This document shows positions 1-6,295 of a DNA stretch of 13,608 nucleotides, piece by piece (positions within the stretch are counted from its first letter, which is position 1; each line of letters starts with the position of its first letter). The notes below the pieces were generated by a model. That model saw only the letters and a program-made list of their open reading frames with translations, had not been told where the DNA came from and did not search any database. The stretch spans positions 1 to 13,608 of the forward strand of contig JAOPZP010000414.1 of NCBI GenBank assembly GCA_025964055.1, read 5' to 3'. Source of the stretch: Conexibacter sp. Lineage in GTDB: Bacteria; Actinomycetota; Thermoleophilia; Solirubrobacterales; Solirubrobacteraceae. Both the position numbers and the translations under genes were made by a program.

Positions 1-339
1 GAGCAGGAACAGCGCCAGGCCGATGACCACGGGCGAGATCGCGAACGGCAGGTCGATCAGCGCCTCGAACACGCGCTTGCCGCGCATCCGTGAGCGGACC
101 AGCGCGAGCGCGGCGACGATGCCGAAGGCGGTGTTGAGCGGCACGGCGATCGCCGTGATCTCGATCGTCAGCCAGAAGGCGCTGGTCGCCGCCGGCGTCG
201 TGATCGAGCTCCAGACCTCGCCCACGCCCGGCTCGAACGTCCGGTACAGGACGATGCCGATCGGGACCAGCAGCAGGAGCGCGAGGTAGGCCAGCGCCAC
301 GAAGCGGATCGACAGTTGCCCGGCGCGACTACTGGTCAT
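1..339 (-). CDS. cysW: Sulfate/thiosulfate ABC transporter permease CysW (N-terminal part, cut by window edge)
   Basis: Inner-membrane permease of the sulfate/thiosulfate importer, expected to pair with CysT. The visible 113 residues begin MTSSRAGQLSIRF, then a first membrane segment (about residues 13-33, ALAYLALLLLVPIGIVLY region), an extracytoplasmic stretch with a conserved-looking FEPGVGEVW, a second hydrophobic segment and the cytoplasmic loop ending in the permease-typical motif IDLPFAISPVVIGLALFLL. That motif is close to IDLPFAMPTIVAG in the neighbouring CysT, as expected for paralogous subunits. The C-terminal half, including the EAA loop that contacts the ATPase, is outside the window. 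ATG at 339 is chosen because a GGGAGG Shine-Dalgarno (348-353) sits 8 bases upstream; GTG at 342 is a possible alternative. About 41 bases separate it from the cysT stop, so it is co-transcribed with cysT and sbp. The family assignment is firm; sulfate against thiosulfate or molybdate specificity comes from the neighbouring Sbp. Confidence 0.92.
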   Translation of the reverse strand, partial: MTSSRAGQLSIRFVALAYLALLLLVPIGIVLYRTFEPGVGEVWSSITTPAATSAFWLTIEITAIAVPLNTAFGIVAALALVRSRMRGKRVFEALIDLPFAISPVVIGLALFLL

Positions 340-380
340 CACGACCGCCTCCCAGCTTCCGGCGGCGCAGCGCGGCGCGG

Positions 381-1241
381 CTAGACGTCATGCCGGGTGC
401 CCCAGTACTCGATGAAGCGCAGCGCGATCAGCATCGACAGCGCGACGCCCAGCAGCACGACCGCGACCGCCGCGGCGCCGCCCGCGTTGTCGCTCTCGAT
501 CTGCTTGAAGATGAAGACCGACGACACCTGCGTCCGGAACGGCACGTTGCCCGAGATGAGGACGATCGAGCCGAACTCCCCCACCGCCCGCGCGAACGAC
601 AGCGCGGCACCCGACAGGATCGCCGGGAACAGGTTGGGGAAGATGATCCGGCGGAAGATCGTCAGCGGCCGCGCGCCGAGCGACGCCGCGGCCTGCTCCA
701 TGTCGCGGTCCAGCTCGATCAGCACCGGCTGCACGGCGCGCACGCCGAACGGCAGCGTCACGAACAGCAGCGCGAGCGCGACCGCGATCTGCGTGTAGGC
801 GAGGTTGACGCCGACCGGGCTCGTCGGCCCCCACAGCGCCAGCAGCGTGATGCCGGCGACGATCGTCGGCATCGCGAACGGCAGGTCGATCACCGCGTTG
901 ACGATCCGGCGACCGGGGAAGTCGTCGCGCACGAGCGTCCACGCGATCGCCAGGCCCGCGACCGCGTTGACCACCGCGACGATCACCGAGACGACGATCG
1001 TGAACTTCAGCGCCGAGACGGCCTGGCGGCTGGAGACCGCGTCCCAGAACGCGCCGAGGCCGCCGTCCAGCGACTTGGTGGCCAGGGCCGCCAGCGGCAG
1101 GAGCACGATGACGCTCAGCCAGAGCGTCACGAGGCCGAGCCCGACGCCGCCGACGCCGCCGGACCGCGCGGCGGTCCGGCGGCGGGTGCGCCCGGCGGAA
1201 ACCGGCGCCGGGGCGGTGGGGGTGACGGCCGTGGTGCTCAC
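381..1241 (-). CDS. cysT: Sulfate/thiosulfate ABC transporter permease CysT (CysU)
   Basis: Inner-membrane permease subunit of the sulfate/thiosulfate importer, 286 residues (the family is usually about 275-290). Residues 1-30 are a Ala/Thr/Arg-rich cytoplasmic lead. About six hydrophobic segments follow (near 34-56, 80-104, 117-137, 150-166, 207-230, 255-277). The EAA loop that docks the ATPase is visible at 182-208 (EQAAASLGARPLTIF, then IIFPNLFPAI). The motif IDLPFAMPTIVAG (118-130) and the C-terminal SVFIFKQIESDN segment are characteristic of CysT. The GTG start at 1241 overlaps the sbp stop by four bases (GTGA), so translation is probably coupled; no strong Shine-Dalgarno is seen. The open frame extends further upstream into sbp, but that part has no permease character. 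The ATPase CysA is probably beyond cysW, outside the window. Confidence 0.94.
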   Translation of the reverse strand: MSTTAVTPTAPAPVSAGRTRRRTAARSGGVGGVGLGLVTLWLSVIVLLPLAALATKSLDGGLGAFWDAVSSRQAVSALKFTIVVSVIVAVVNAVAGLAIAWTLVRDDFPGRRIVNAVIDLPFAMPTIVAGITLLALWGPTSPVGVNLAYTQIAVALALLFVTLPFGVRAVQPVLIELDRDMEQAAASLGARPLTIFRRIIFPNLFPAILSGAALSFARAVGEFGSIVLISGNVPFRTQVSSVFIFKQIESDNAGGAAAVAVVLLGVALSMLIALRFIEYWGTRHDV

Positions 1242-2266
1242 TTCGCCGTGGAGACGCCCGCGTCGGACTCGATCTTGGCGACCGACCCCTTGGCGGGGTC
1301 GAACAGCTGGTCGTTGACCTTGGACCATCCGCCGAAGTCCGCGATCGTCTTCAGCGACTGCGGGTCGGGGAACTTGGACTTGTTCTTGGCCAGGACCGTC
1401 GGGTTGACCGGCCGGTAGCCCCAATCGGCGAAGTGCTGCTGGGCCGCGTCGCCGAGCGCGAACTTCACGAAGGCCTTGCCCGCGGCGCCGGTCGCGCTCG
1501 TCGCGGCGATCGGGTTCTGGATCAGGAACGTGTCGGCGGGCTGGACGAGCTCGAGGTTCTTCTCGCCCTTCTTGACCGCCGTCGCGTACTCGTACTCATA
1601 GGAGATGAGGACGTCGCCCTCGCCGCCGGTGAAGGTCTGCAGCGCCTCGCGACCGGACTTCGGCTGGACCGGCACGTGCTGGGTCAGCAGCTTCTTGACG
1701 TAGGCCAGGCCACCGTGCTGGTAGGCGCCCATGATGTTCCACTTGGCGGCGCCCGAGGTGAACGGGTTGGGCGTGACGACCTTGACGCCCGGCTTGAGCA
1801 GGTCGTCCCAGCCGTGGATGCCCTTGGGGTTGCCCTTGCGCACGACGAACGAGACGAGCGACGTGGTCACGAACCCCCCGGCGCCGCCGGCGGCCTCGGT
1901 CTGCTTGACCCAGTCGGCGGGGACGAGCTTGTCGGGCACGAGCTTGTCGACGTCGGGCGCCAGCGAGAGGGCGACGACGTCGGCCTTCTGGCCGGCGAGG
2001 ACCGCGCGGCTCTGATCGCCCGAGGCGCCGTAGGACGTCTTGAACGACACGCCCTTGCCCGCGGAGGTCGCCTGGAAGTCCGGGATGATCTCGTCGTAGA
2101 CGACCTCGGGCGTGGAGTACGCGACGAGGGAGAGCGAGGTCTTGCTGCCGCCGCCGCTGCCGCTGGAGGACGCCGACGCACCGGTGGAGGTGTCGGACGC
2201 GCCGCCGCAGCCGGCCACGAGCAGCGCCGCTGCAGCGATGGTGGAGAGCAGGATCTTGGGCTTCAC
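1238..2266 (-). CDS. sbp: Sulfate/thiosulfate-binding lipoprotein (Sbp/CysP family)
   Basis: Extracytoplasmic substrate-binding protein of the sulfate importer, 342 residues. It starts MKPKILLSTIAAAALLVAGC, a short lipoprotein signal peptide with lipobox VAGC and Cys20 as the predicted lipidated residue. A Ser/Gly-rich linker (about 24-46) tethers the mature domain. Sbp family signatures follow: SYGASGDQSRAV, ADVVALSLAPDVDKL, VVRKGNPKGIHGWDDLLKPG and VVTPNPFTSGAAKWNIMGAY; the TPNP..SG..KWN segment is part of the oxyanion-binding region in this family. The GTG at 2266 is chosen because a GGAGGA Shine-Dalgarno (2275-2280) lies 8 bases upstream and the signal peptide begins there; the much longer open frame upstream is a high-GC artefact. 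It is the first gene of the sbp-cysT-cysW operon and divergent from the ThyX-like gene. Sulfate and thiosulfate cannot be separated by eye. Confidence 0.95.
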   Translation of the reverse strand: MKPKILLSTIAAAALLVAGCGGASDTSTGASASSSGSGGGSKTSLSLVAYSTPEVVYDEIIPDFQATSAGKGVSFKTSYGASGDQSRAVLAGQKADVVALSLAPDVDKLVPDKLVPADWVKQTEAAGGAGGFVTTSLVSFVVRKGNPKGIHGWDDLLKPGVKVVTPNPFTSGAAKWNIMGAYQHGGLAYVKKLLTQHVPVQPKSGREALQTFTGGEGDVLISYEYEYATAVKKGEKNLELVQPADTFLIQNPIAATSATGAAGKAFVKFALGDAAQQHFADWGYRPVNPTVLAKNKSKFPDPQSLKTIADFGGWSKVNDQLFDPAKGSVAKIESDAGVSTAK

Positions 2267-2274
2267 GAGAGGAG

Positions 2275-2280
2275 TCCTCC
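2275..2280 (-). promoter_or_regulatory. Shine-Dalgarno site of sbp
   Basis: GGAGGA on the minus strand, 8 bases before the GTG at 2266. It fixes the start of sbp within a very long open frame and is among the strongest ribosome-binding sites in the window. Confidence 0.8.
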
Positions 2281-2421
2281 GAAAAGGGGTAAACACAGTC
2301 GGAATTAGGAGGTTGGGCAGTGTACACCAACTCCGTCGGCGCAATGGGAATGGTGGAGATCGAGCCGGTGGGAAAGGTGCGGATGGACCGTGCGGGACGG
2401 GGTCGCCGCCGCAGGGCTCGC

Positions 2422-2427
2422 TAGCAT
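2422..2427 (+). promoter_or_regulatory. Candidate -10 element of the ThyX-like gene
   Basis: TAGCAT (within GCTAGCAT) stands out in a GC-rich stretch and ends 10 bases before GTG 2438, placing the expected transcription start at or just before the start codon. No clear -35 box or Shine-Dalgarno is seen, which would fit a leaderless mRNA. Inference from pattern only. Confidence 0.4.
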
Positions 2428-2437
2428 CGCCCGCCCC

Positions 2438-4036
2438 GTGGACTACCCCGTCGAGACCTTCACCGAGGACGAGCGCGCCCGCCTCGCGCCCCACGTCACG
2501 AACCTCGACCGGCCCGTCTTCGGGCTGGTGAACCTGCCCGAGACGCTGAAGGGCGCGCTGTTCGCGCGCTACTCGCGGTACCAGGGCACGCTGCGCCGCC
2601 TGTACCTCGACGAGTTCGCCGACGGCGCCCCGGCCGGCGACCTCGACTCGGACCCACCCACCCAGTCCGGCGAGGGCAAGCGCGCGGCCGACCTCTACGA
2701 GCGGATCTTCCTCGGCTACGGCGACGACTCGGTCGCCCAGCTCGGCGGCATGCACGTCGCCTGCGAGTGGACGTCCAACGTCCTGACCAAGGTGCTCCAG
2801 CGCCCGCGGCTGGCGTCCTACCTGGAGCAGTCCACCCGCTACATCGCCTACGACGCGCCGATGCCGGGCGGCGGCTACCGCTACTACCGCGATCCCGAGC
2901 TCGGGCCCGGCTACGCGGCGGCGATGGACGACATCTTCGGCGTGTACTCGCGCGCGCTGCCGGTGGTGACCGGCTGGATCGACGGGCAGTTCCCCGGCGA
3001 CCCGTCCCCCGCGCGCACCCGCGCGATCCAGGCCAAGGCCTTCGACCTGCTGCGCGGCCTGCTGCCGGCCGCGTCGCTGTCGCACATGGGCATCTACGCC
3101 TCGGGCCAGAGCTACGAGCAGCTGATCCTGCACCTGCTCGCGCATCCGCTGCCCGAGGCGCGCGACTACGGCGCCGGGATCCTCGAGGCCGTGCAGGCCG
3201 TCATGCCCTCGTTCGTCACGCGCGTCGAGCGCCCCGACCGCGGCGGCGACTGGATCGCCTACCTGCAGGAGCGCGACGCGGGCGCCGCGCGGTGGGTGCA
3301 GCGCCTCGGCCTCGACGGCGCCGGCGCGCCCGCCGAGGACCACGCCTCGGTGCGCCTGCTGCACGTCGACGGCGACGAGGACGCGCTGCTGGCGTCGCTG
3401 CTCTTCGAGGCCGCCGGCGTGAGCGAGGACGCCACCCGCGCGCGGCTCGCCACGCTCTCGGGCGACGAGCGCGCCCGGCTCCTGGCCGACCTGATCGGCG
3501 AGCGCCGCAACCGCCGCCACCGGCCCGGCCGCGGGTTCGAGGCGCTGCGCTACCGCTTCGAGGTCGTCTCCGACTACGGCGCCTTCCGCGACCTGCAGCG
3601 CCACCGGATGCTGACCGTGCAGTGGCAGCAGCTCACGCCGCACCTGGGCGCCGGCGTGCCCGAGGAGCTCGACGCCGCCGGCGTCGGCGACGAGGTCCGC
3701 CGGGCCTTCGACGTCTCGCGCGACGCCTGGCAGGCGCTCACCGACGCGGGGCAGCACCGCGCCGCGCCGTACGCGCTGTCGCTGGGCTACCGCATCCGCT
3801 ACGTCCTGGACCTCAACGCCCGCGAGGCGATGCAGCTGATCGAGCTGCGCTCCGGGCGCGAGGGGCACCCGAGCTACCGCGCGGTCGCCCACGAGATGCA
3901 CCGCCTGATCGCCGGCGTCCACCCCGCGGTCGCGGCCGCGATGGTCCACGTCGACCACGAGACCGAGCCCCGGTTGGAGCGCATCCTGTCGGAGATGCGC
4001 ACCCAGGCCAAGCGCGAAGCGCGGGCCGGCGCATAG
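2438..4036 (+). CDS. Tandem ThyX-like protein (FAD-dependent thymidylate synthase family, two degenerate halves)
   Basis: A 532-residue protein in which the Thy1/ThyX fold appears twice. Half 1 (about 30-260) has ALFARYSRYQGTLRRL, then YGDDSVAQLGG and the signature RPRLASYLEQSTRY (122-135). Half 2 (about 360-500) has RHRMLTVQWQQLTP (388-401) and a C-terminal NAREAMQLIELRSG...YRAVAHEM that resembles the end of ThyX. Classical ThyX carries RHRxxSxNxxSxR; half 1 keeps the two Ser and the last Arg but has Pro for His and Leu for Asn, while half 2 keeps RHR but loses both Ser, Asn and the last Arg. Classical ThyX is about 220-250 residues and acts as a homotetramer, so this looks like an internally duplicated pseudo-dimer. 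Whether it still methylates dUMP is unknown. GTG 2438 is preferred because homology begins near it and a TAGCAT -10-like element (2422-2427) sits 10 bases upstream, suggesting a leaderless start; GTG 2390 in the same frame is the alternative. It is divergent from sbp and followed by a hairpin. Confidence 0.85.
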   Translation: MDYPVETFTEDERARLAPHVTNLDRPVFGLVNLPETLKGALFARYSRYQGTLRRLYLDEFADGAPAGDLDSDPPTQSGEGKRAADLYERIFLGYGDDSVAQLGGMHVACEWTSNVLTKVLQRPRLASYLEQSTRYIAYDAPMPGGGYRYYRDPELGPGYAAAMDDIFGVYSRALPVVTGWIDGQFPGDPSPARTRAIQAKAFDLLRGLLPAASLSHMGIYASGQSYEQLILHLLAHPLPEARDYGAGILEAVQAVMPSFVTRVERPDRGGDWIAYLQERDAGAARWVQRLGLDGAGAPAEDHASVRLLHVDGDEDALLASLLFEAAGVSEDATRARLATLSGDERARLLADLIGERRNRRHRPGRGFEALRYRFEVVSDYGAFRDLQRHRMLTVQWQQLTPHLGAGVPEELDAAGVGDEVRRAFDVSRDAWQALTDAGQHRAAPYALSLGYRIRYVLDLNAREAMQLIELRSGREGHPSYRAVAHEMHRLIAGVHPAVAAAMVHVDHETEPRLERILSEMRTQAKREARAGA

Positions 4037-4054
4037 GGCCGAGACGTCCGGCCC
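4036..4054 (+). terminator. Hairpin directly after the ThyX-like gene
   Basis: Perfect 6-bp GC stem GGGCCG (4036-4041) / CGGCCC (4049-4054) with a 7-base loop, starting at the last base of the TAG stop. There is no T-run after it, so it is a candidate U-less terminator or 3' end stabiliser, not a classical intrinsic terminator. Confidence 0.45.
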
Positions 4055-4318
4055 TCGTCACAGGTTTCGCGCTCGCGCGTCAAGAGGGTGTGGACCACTT
4101 TCCGGCAACCGACGCCTTCGACCAGCTGCGAGACGCCCTCGTGGCGGCCGTCGCCACCACCGCAGGACGCCGCCCGCGGCGTCTGAGACGGCCGCCGACG
4201 GGGCGCGGAGCGGTGCCGAGACGGCGGTCGCGCCGCCGGCGCGCGACCGCGAGACGCTCGCGCCGCTGACCGATACACCGCCACGCGCCGCGCTGCTCGC
4301 CTGAACGGGTGCCTTCCA
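4055..4318. other. Intergenic stretch without a convincing gene; strong GC hairpin
   Basis: Between the ThyX-like gene and the fabD control region. It contains a perfect 10-bp inverted repeat, GCGGTCGCGC (4224-4233) / GCGCGACCGC (4241-4250), with a 7-base loop and no following T-run. The hexamer GAGACG recurs at 4130, 4185, 4218 and 4251 (and at 4041 in the preceding hairpin), the last three exactly 33 bases apart, without wider similarity. An open frame from GTG 4090 to TGA 4267-4269 would encode a 59-residue peptide whose second half is almost all Arg, Pro and Gly; it has an AGAGGG directly before the start but no family resemblance, and could be chance in high-GC sequence. I see no tRNA or known RNA family. 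Confidence 0.5.
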
Positions 4319-4351
4319 CGCGATTCGACACTCTCGCTGTCGTCTGTCGAG
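4319..4351 (+). promoter_or_regulatory. Candidate operator upstream of fabD, shared with fabI
   Basis: Contains CGCGATTCGACAC (4319-4331) and the dyad TTCGAC (4324-4329) - N16 - GTCGAG (4346-4351), a 5-bp perfect inverted repeat (TCGAC/GTCGA) with a mismatch at the sixth pair. An extra TGTCG lies at 4338-4342. The same 13 bases and the same half-site spacing occur upstream of fabI in the same orientation; the block ends 60 bases before the fabD GTG. It lies just above the proposed -35, the position expected for an activator. The TetR-family protein encoded at the end of this operon is the obvious candidate ligand-responsive binder, by analogy with FasR of mycobacteria; that link is inference. 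Confidence 0.65.
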
Positions 4352-4355
4352 ATGG

Positions 4356-4386
4356 GGAAACCATCGGCGCCGTTCGCGCTACGTAT
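4356..4386 (+). promoter_or_regulatory. Candidate promoter of the fab operon
   Basis: Proposed -35 GGAAAC (4356-4361), 18-base spacer, -10 TACGTAT (4380-4386), ending 5 bases before the GTG at 4392. Transcription would begin at or next to the start codon, giving a leaderless fabD mRNA; no Shine-Dalgarno is present. The fabI promoter has TGCAAC-N18-TAAGGAT at the equivalent position, which supports both. Confidence 0.5.
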
Positions 4387-4391
4387 GGCTG

Positions 4392-5222
4392 GTGCCTTCG
4401 ATTGCCGCGATCTTCCCCGGACAGGGGAGCCACGCCCCGGACATGGACGAGCCGTACCGCGGCCTGCCCGCGTTCGAGCGGGGCCTCGAGGTCCTCGGGT
4501 TCGACCCGTTCGAGCGCCTCGACGAGGGCACGCGGTTCCAGCAGCCCGCGATCCTGCTCTGCAGCGTCGCCGCGTGGGACATCTGGCGCGAGGACGCGCC
4601 CGACGAGGCCGCCGAGGTCCGCGCGGCCGCCGGGCACTCCCTCGGCGAGTACGCCGCGCTGGTGGCCGCGGGCGTCCTGACCTTCGACGACGCCGTCGGC
4701 CTCGTCGCCGAGCGCGCCGCCGCGATGGCCGACGCCGGTGCGCTGCAGGACGGCTCGATGGTCGCGATGCTCGGCGGCGACGACCACGCCATCCGCGCGC
4801 TCGCCACGCGCCTGGGCCTGACGATCGCCAACGACAACGCCCCGGGCCCGCTCGTGCTCTCCGGCGCGTCGGACGCCGTCGGCCAGGCCGAGGAGCTCGC
4901 CCGCGACGAGACCGGCGCGCGCGCCCGGCGCCTCGACGTCTCCGCCGCCTTCCACTCGCCCCTGATGCAGCCGGCGGCCGCGCGCCTGGCGGCCGCGCTG
5001 GAGCGCATCGAGCTCGGCACCCCCGCCTTCCCCGTGTACGCCAACGGCAGCGCGTCGCCGTTCACCGACGTGCGCCGCGAGCTCAGCGAGAACCTGCTGC
5101 GCCCCGTGCGCTGGCGGGAGACGATGCTCGCGCTGCGCGCGGCCGGCATCGACCGCTACGTCGAGCACGGCCCCGGCGCCGTCCTCACCGGCCTGGTCAA
5201 GCGAACCCTGGCGGCCGCGTGA
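4392..5222 (+). CDS. fabD: Malonyl-CoA:ACP transacylase FabD
   Basis: Transfers malonyl from CoA to ACP, supplying the extender unit for FabH and FabF in the cytoplasm. The 276 residues match the family length (E. coli 309, many actinobacterial forms shorter). Visible motifs are FPGQGSH (8-14), the nucleophile elbow GHSLGEYAAL with Ser83, Arg108 in LVAERAAAM (the malonyl carboxylate-binding Arg in the family), and the catalytic His188 in AAFHSPLM. The usual NAPGQ.V.SG reads NDNAPGPLVLSG, so the often conserved Gln is Pro. GTG 4392 is the first start that gives the family N-terminus (PSIAAIFPGQG); there is no Shine-Dalgarno, and a -10-like element ends 5 bases upstream. It is the first gene of the fab operon; its TGA overlaps the fabH ATG by one base. 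Confidence 0.96.
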   Translation: MPSIAAIFPGQGSHAPDMDEPYRGLPAFERGLEVLGFDPFERLDEGTRFQQPAILLCSVAAWDIWREDAPDEAAEVRAAAGHSLGEYAALVAAGVLTFDDAVGLVAERAAAMADAGALQDGSMVAMLGGDDHAIRALATRLGLTIANDNAPGPLVLSGASDAVGQAEELARDETGARARRLDVSAAFHSPLMQPAAARLAAALERIELGTPAFPVYANGSASPFTDVRRELSENLLRPVRWRETMLALRAAGIDRYVEHGPGAVLTGLVKRTLAAA

Positions 5223-6295
5223 TGCAGGCGGCGACGGTCACCGACGCGACGACCACCGCGCGCATCACCGCCGCCTCCACGGCGACGCCGACCGCGCTGC
5301 CCCGCACGCGCTCGCGCCGCCCGCTGCCGCGGGGCCTGACCGCCGGCCTGTTCGGCGTCGGCGCCGCGCTGCCCGAGCGCGAGATCGACAACCAGCACTT
5401 CGAGGACCGCCTCGACACCAACGACGCGTGGATCGTGCGCCGCACGGGCATCCGCACCCGCCGCTGGCTCGACGAGGGCGCGCCGCTGGCGCCACTGGCC
5501 GCCGAGGCCTGCACCGCCGCGCTGGCCGACGCCGGCCGCAGCGCCGACGAGGTCGACCACGTCATCGTCACGACGATCACGCCGGACCGGATCACCCCGG
5601 GCCTGGCGCCCGAGGTGGCGCGGCTGATCGGCGCCCACGGCGCCGCGGCGGTCGACGTCAACGCCGCCTGCGCCGGCTTCCTGTACGGGTTGGACCAGGC
5701 CGCCGCGCTGGTCGAGACCGGCCGCGCCCGCGTCGTCCTGGTCTGCGGCGCCGAGGCCCTCAGCCGGCTGACCGACCAGGAGGACCGCGGCACCGCGGTG
5801 CTCTTCGGCGACGGCGCCGGCGCCGTGGTCGTCGCCGCCGGCGAGCTGGACCGCGGCGTCTCCCGCTTCGTCCTGGGCTGCGACCCCGAGCAGGGCGATC
5901 TCCTCTACGCCGACAACGAGGACCGCAAGCTCCGCATGGAGGGCCGTGAGGTCTACCGCCACGCGGTCGCGCGGATGACCGAGGCGACGACGGAGGCCCT
6001 GGCGGCCAGCGACCTCACCGTCGACGACCTCGACCTCTTCGTCGCCCACCAGGCCAACTCGCGCATCATCGAGGCGGCGGCCAACGAGCTCGGCGTGCCG
6101 CACGAGAAGCTCGCCATCAACGTCGACCGCGTGGCCAACACCTCGTCGGCCTCGATCCCGCTCGCGCTGGCCCAGGCCGAGCGCGACGGGCTGCTGCAGC
6201 CCGGCGCCACCGTCGCCCTGGCCGCCTTCGGCGCCGGGTTCGTCTGGGGCGCGGGCATCGTCAGCTGGAAGGAGCTCCGGCATGTCTGCGCCTGA
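5222..6295 (+). CDS. fabH: 3-Oxoacyl-ACP synthase III FabH with N-terminal extension
   Basis: Condenses acyl-CoA with malonyl-ACP to start fatty-acid chains. The catalytic triad is complete: Cys150 (NAACAGFLYGL), His276 (VAHQANSRI) and Asn306 (VANTSSASIPLA), with the normal 30-residue His-Asn spacing. GDGAGAVVV and the C-terminal FGAGFVWGAGIVSW are typical. At 357 residues it is longer than the usual 310-335 because about 40 residues rich in Ala, Thr and Arg precede the first fold strand (LTAGLFGVGAALPE, about 39-52). No ATG, GTG or TTG occurs in that stretch, so the extension seems to be real unless a CTG is used. The ATG at 5222 shares one base with the fabD stop (TGATG). Acetyl against branched or longer primer preference cannot be read by eye. 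Confidence 0.95.
   Translation: MQAATVTDATTTARITAASTATPTALPRTRSRRPLPRGLTAGLFGVGAALPEREIDNQHFEDRLDTNDAWIVRRTGIRTRRWLDEGAPLAPLAAEACTAALADAGRSADEVDHVIVTTITPDRITPGLAPEVARLIGAHGAAAVDVNAACAGFLYGLDQAAALVETGRARVVLVCGAEALSRLTDQEDRGTAVLFGDGAGAVVVAAGELDRGVSRFVLGCDPEQGDLLYADNEDRKLRMEGREVYRHAVARMTEATTEALAASDLTVDDLDLFVAHQANSRIIEAAANELGVPHEKLAINVDRVANTSSASIPLALAQAERDGLLQPGATVALAAFGAGFVWGAGIVSWKELRHVCA

Noticed and set aside
390..1418. Long open frames antisense to cysT and other genes, for example 390-1418 plus and 1433-2308 plus
   Set aside because: They are mirror frames of well-identified genes in stop-poor GC-rich DNA, with low-complexity Arg/Ala/Asp-rich translations.
2320..2327. Palindrome GTGTACAC with a TACACT -10-like hexamer on the minus strand, upstream of sbp
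   Set aside because: The palindrome does not extend beyond 8 bp and no -35 fits at 16-18 bases, so I could not call a sulfur-control operator or a defined sbp promoter.
2767..4269. 500-codon open frame on the plus strand overlapping the ThyX-like gene
   Set aside because: Its translation is Arg/Ala/Pro low-complexity, a shifted frame of the ThyX-like gene; only its end (4090-4269) lies outside a known gene.
4308..4399. Direct repeat GGTGCCTTC at 4308-4316 and 4391-4399, the second at the fabD start
   Set aside because: Nine bases with no clear extension; the upstream copy opens a frame that runs out of phase through fabD. Probably chance.
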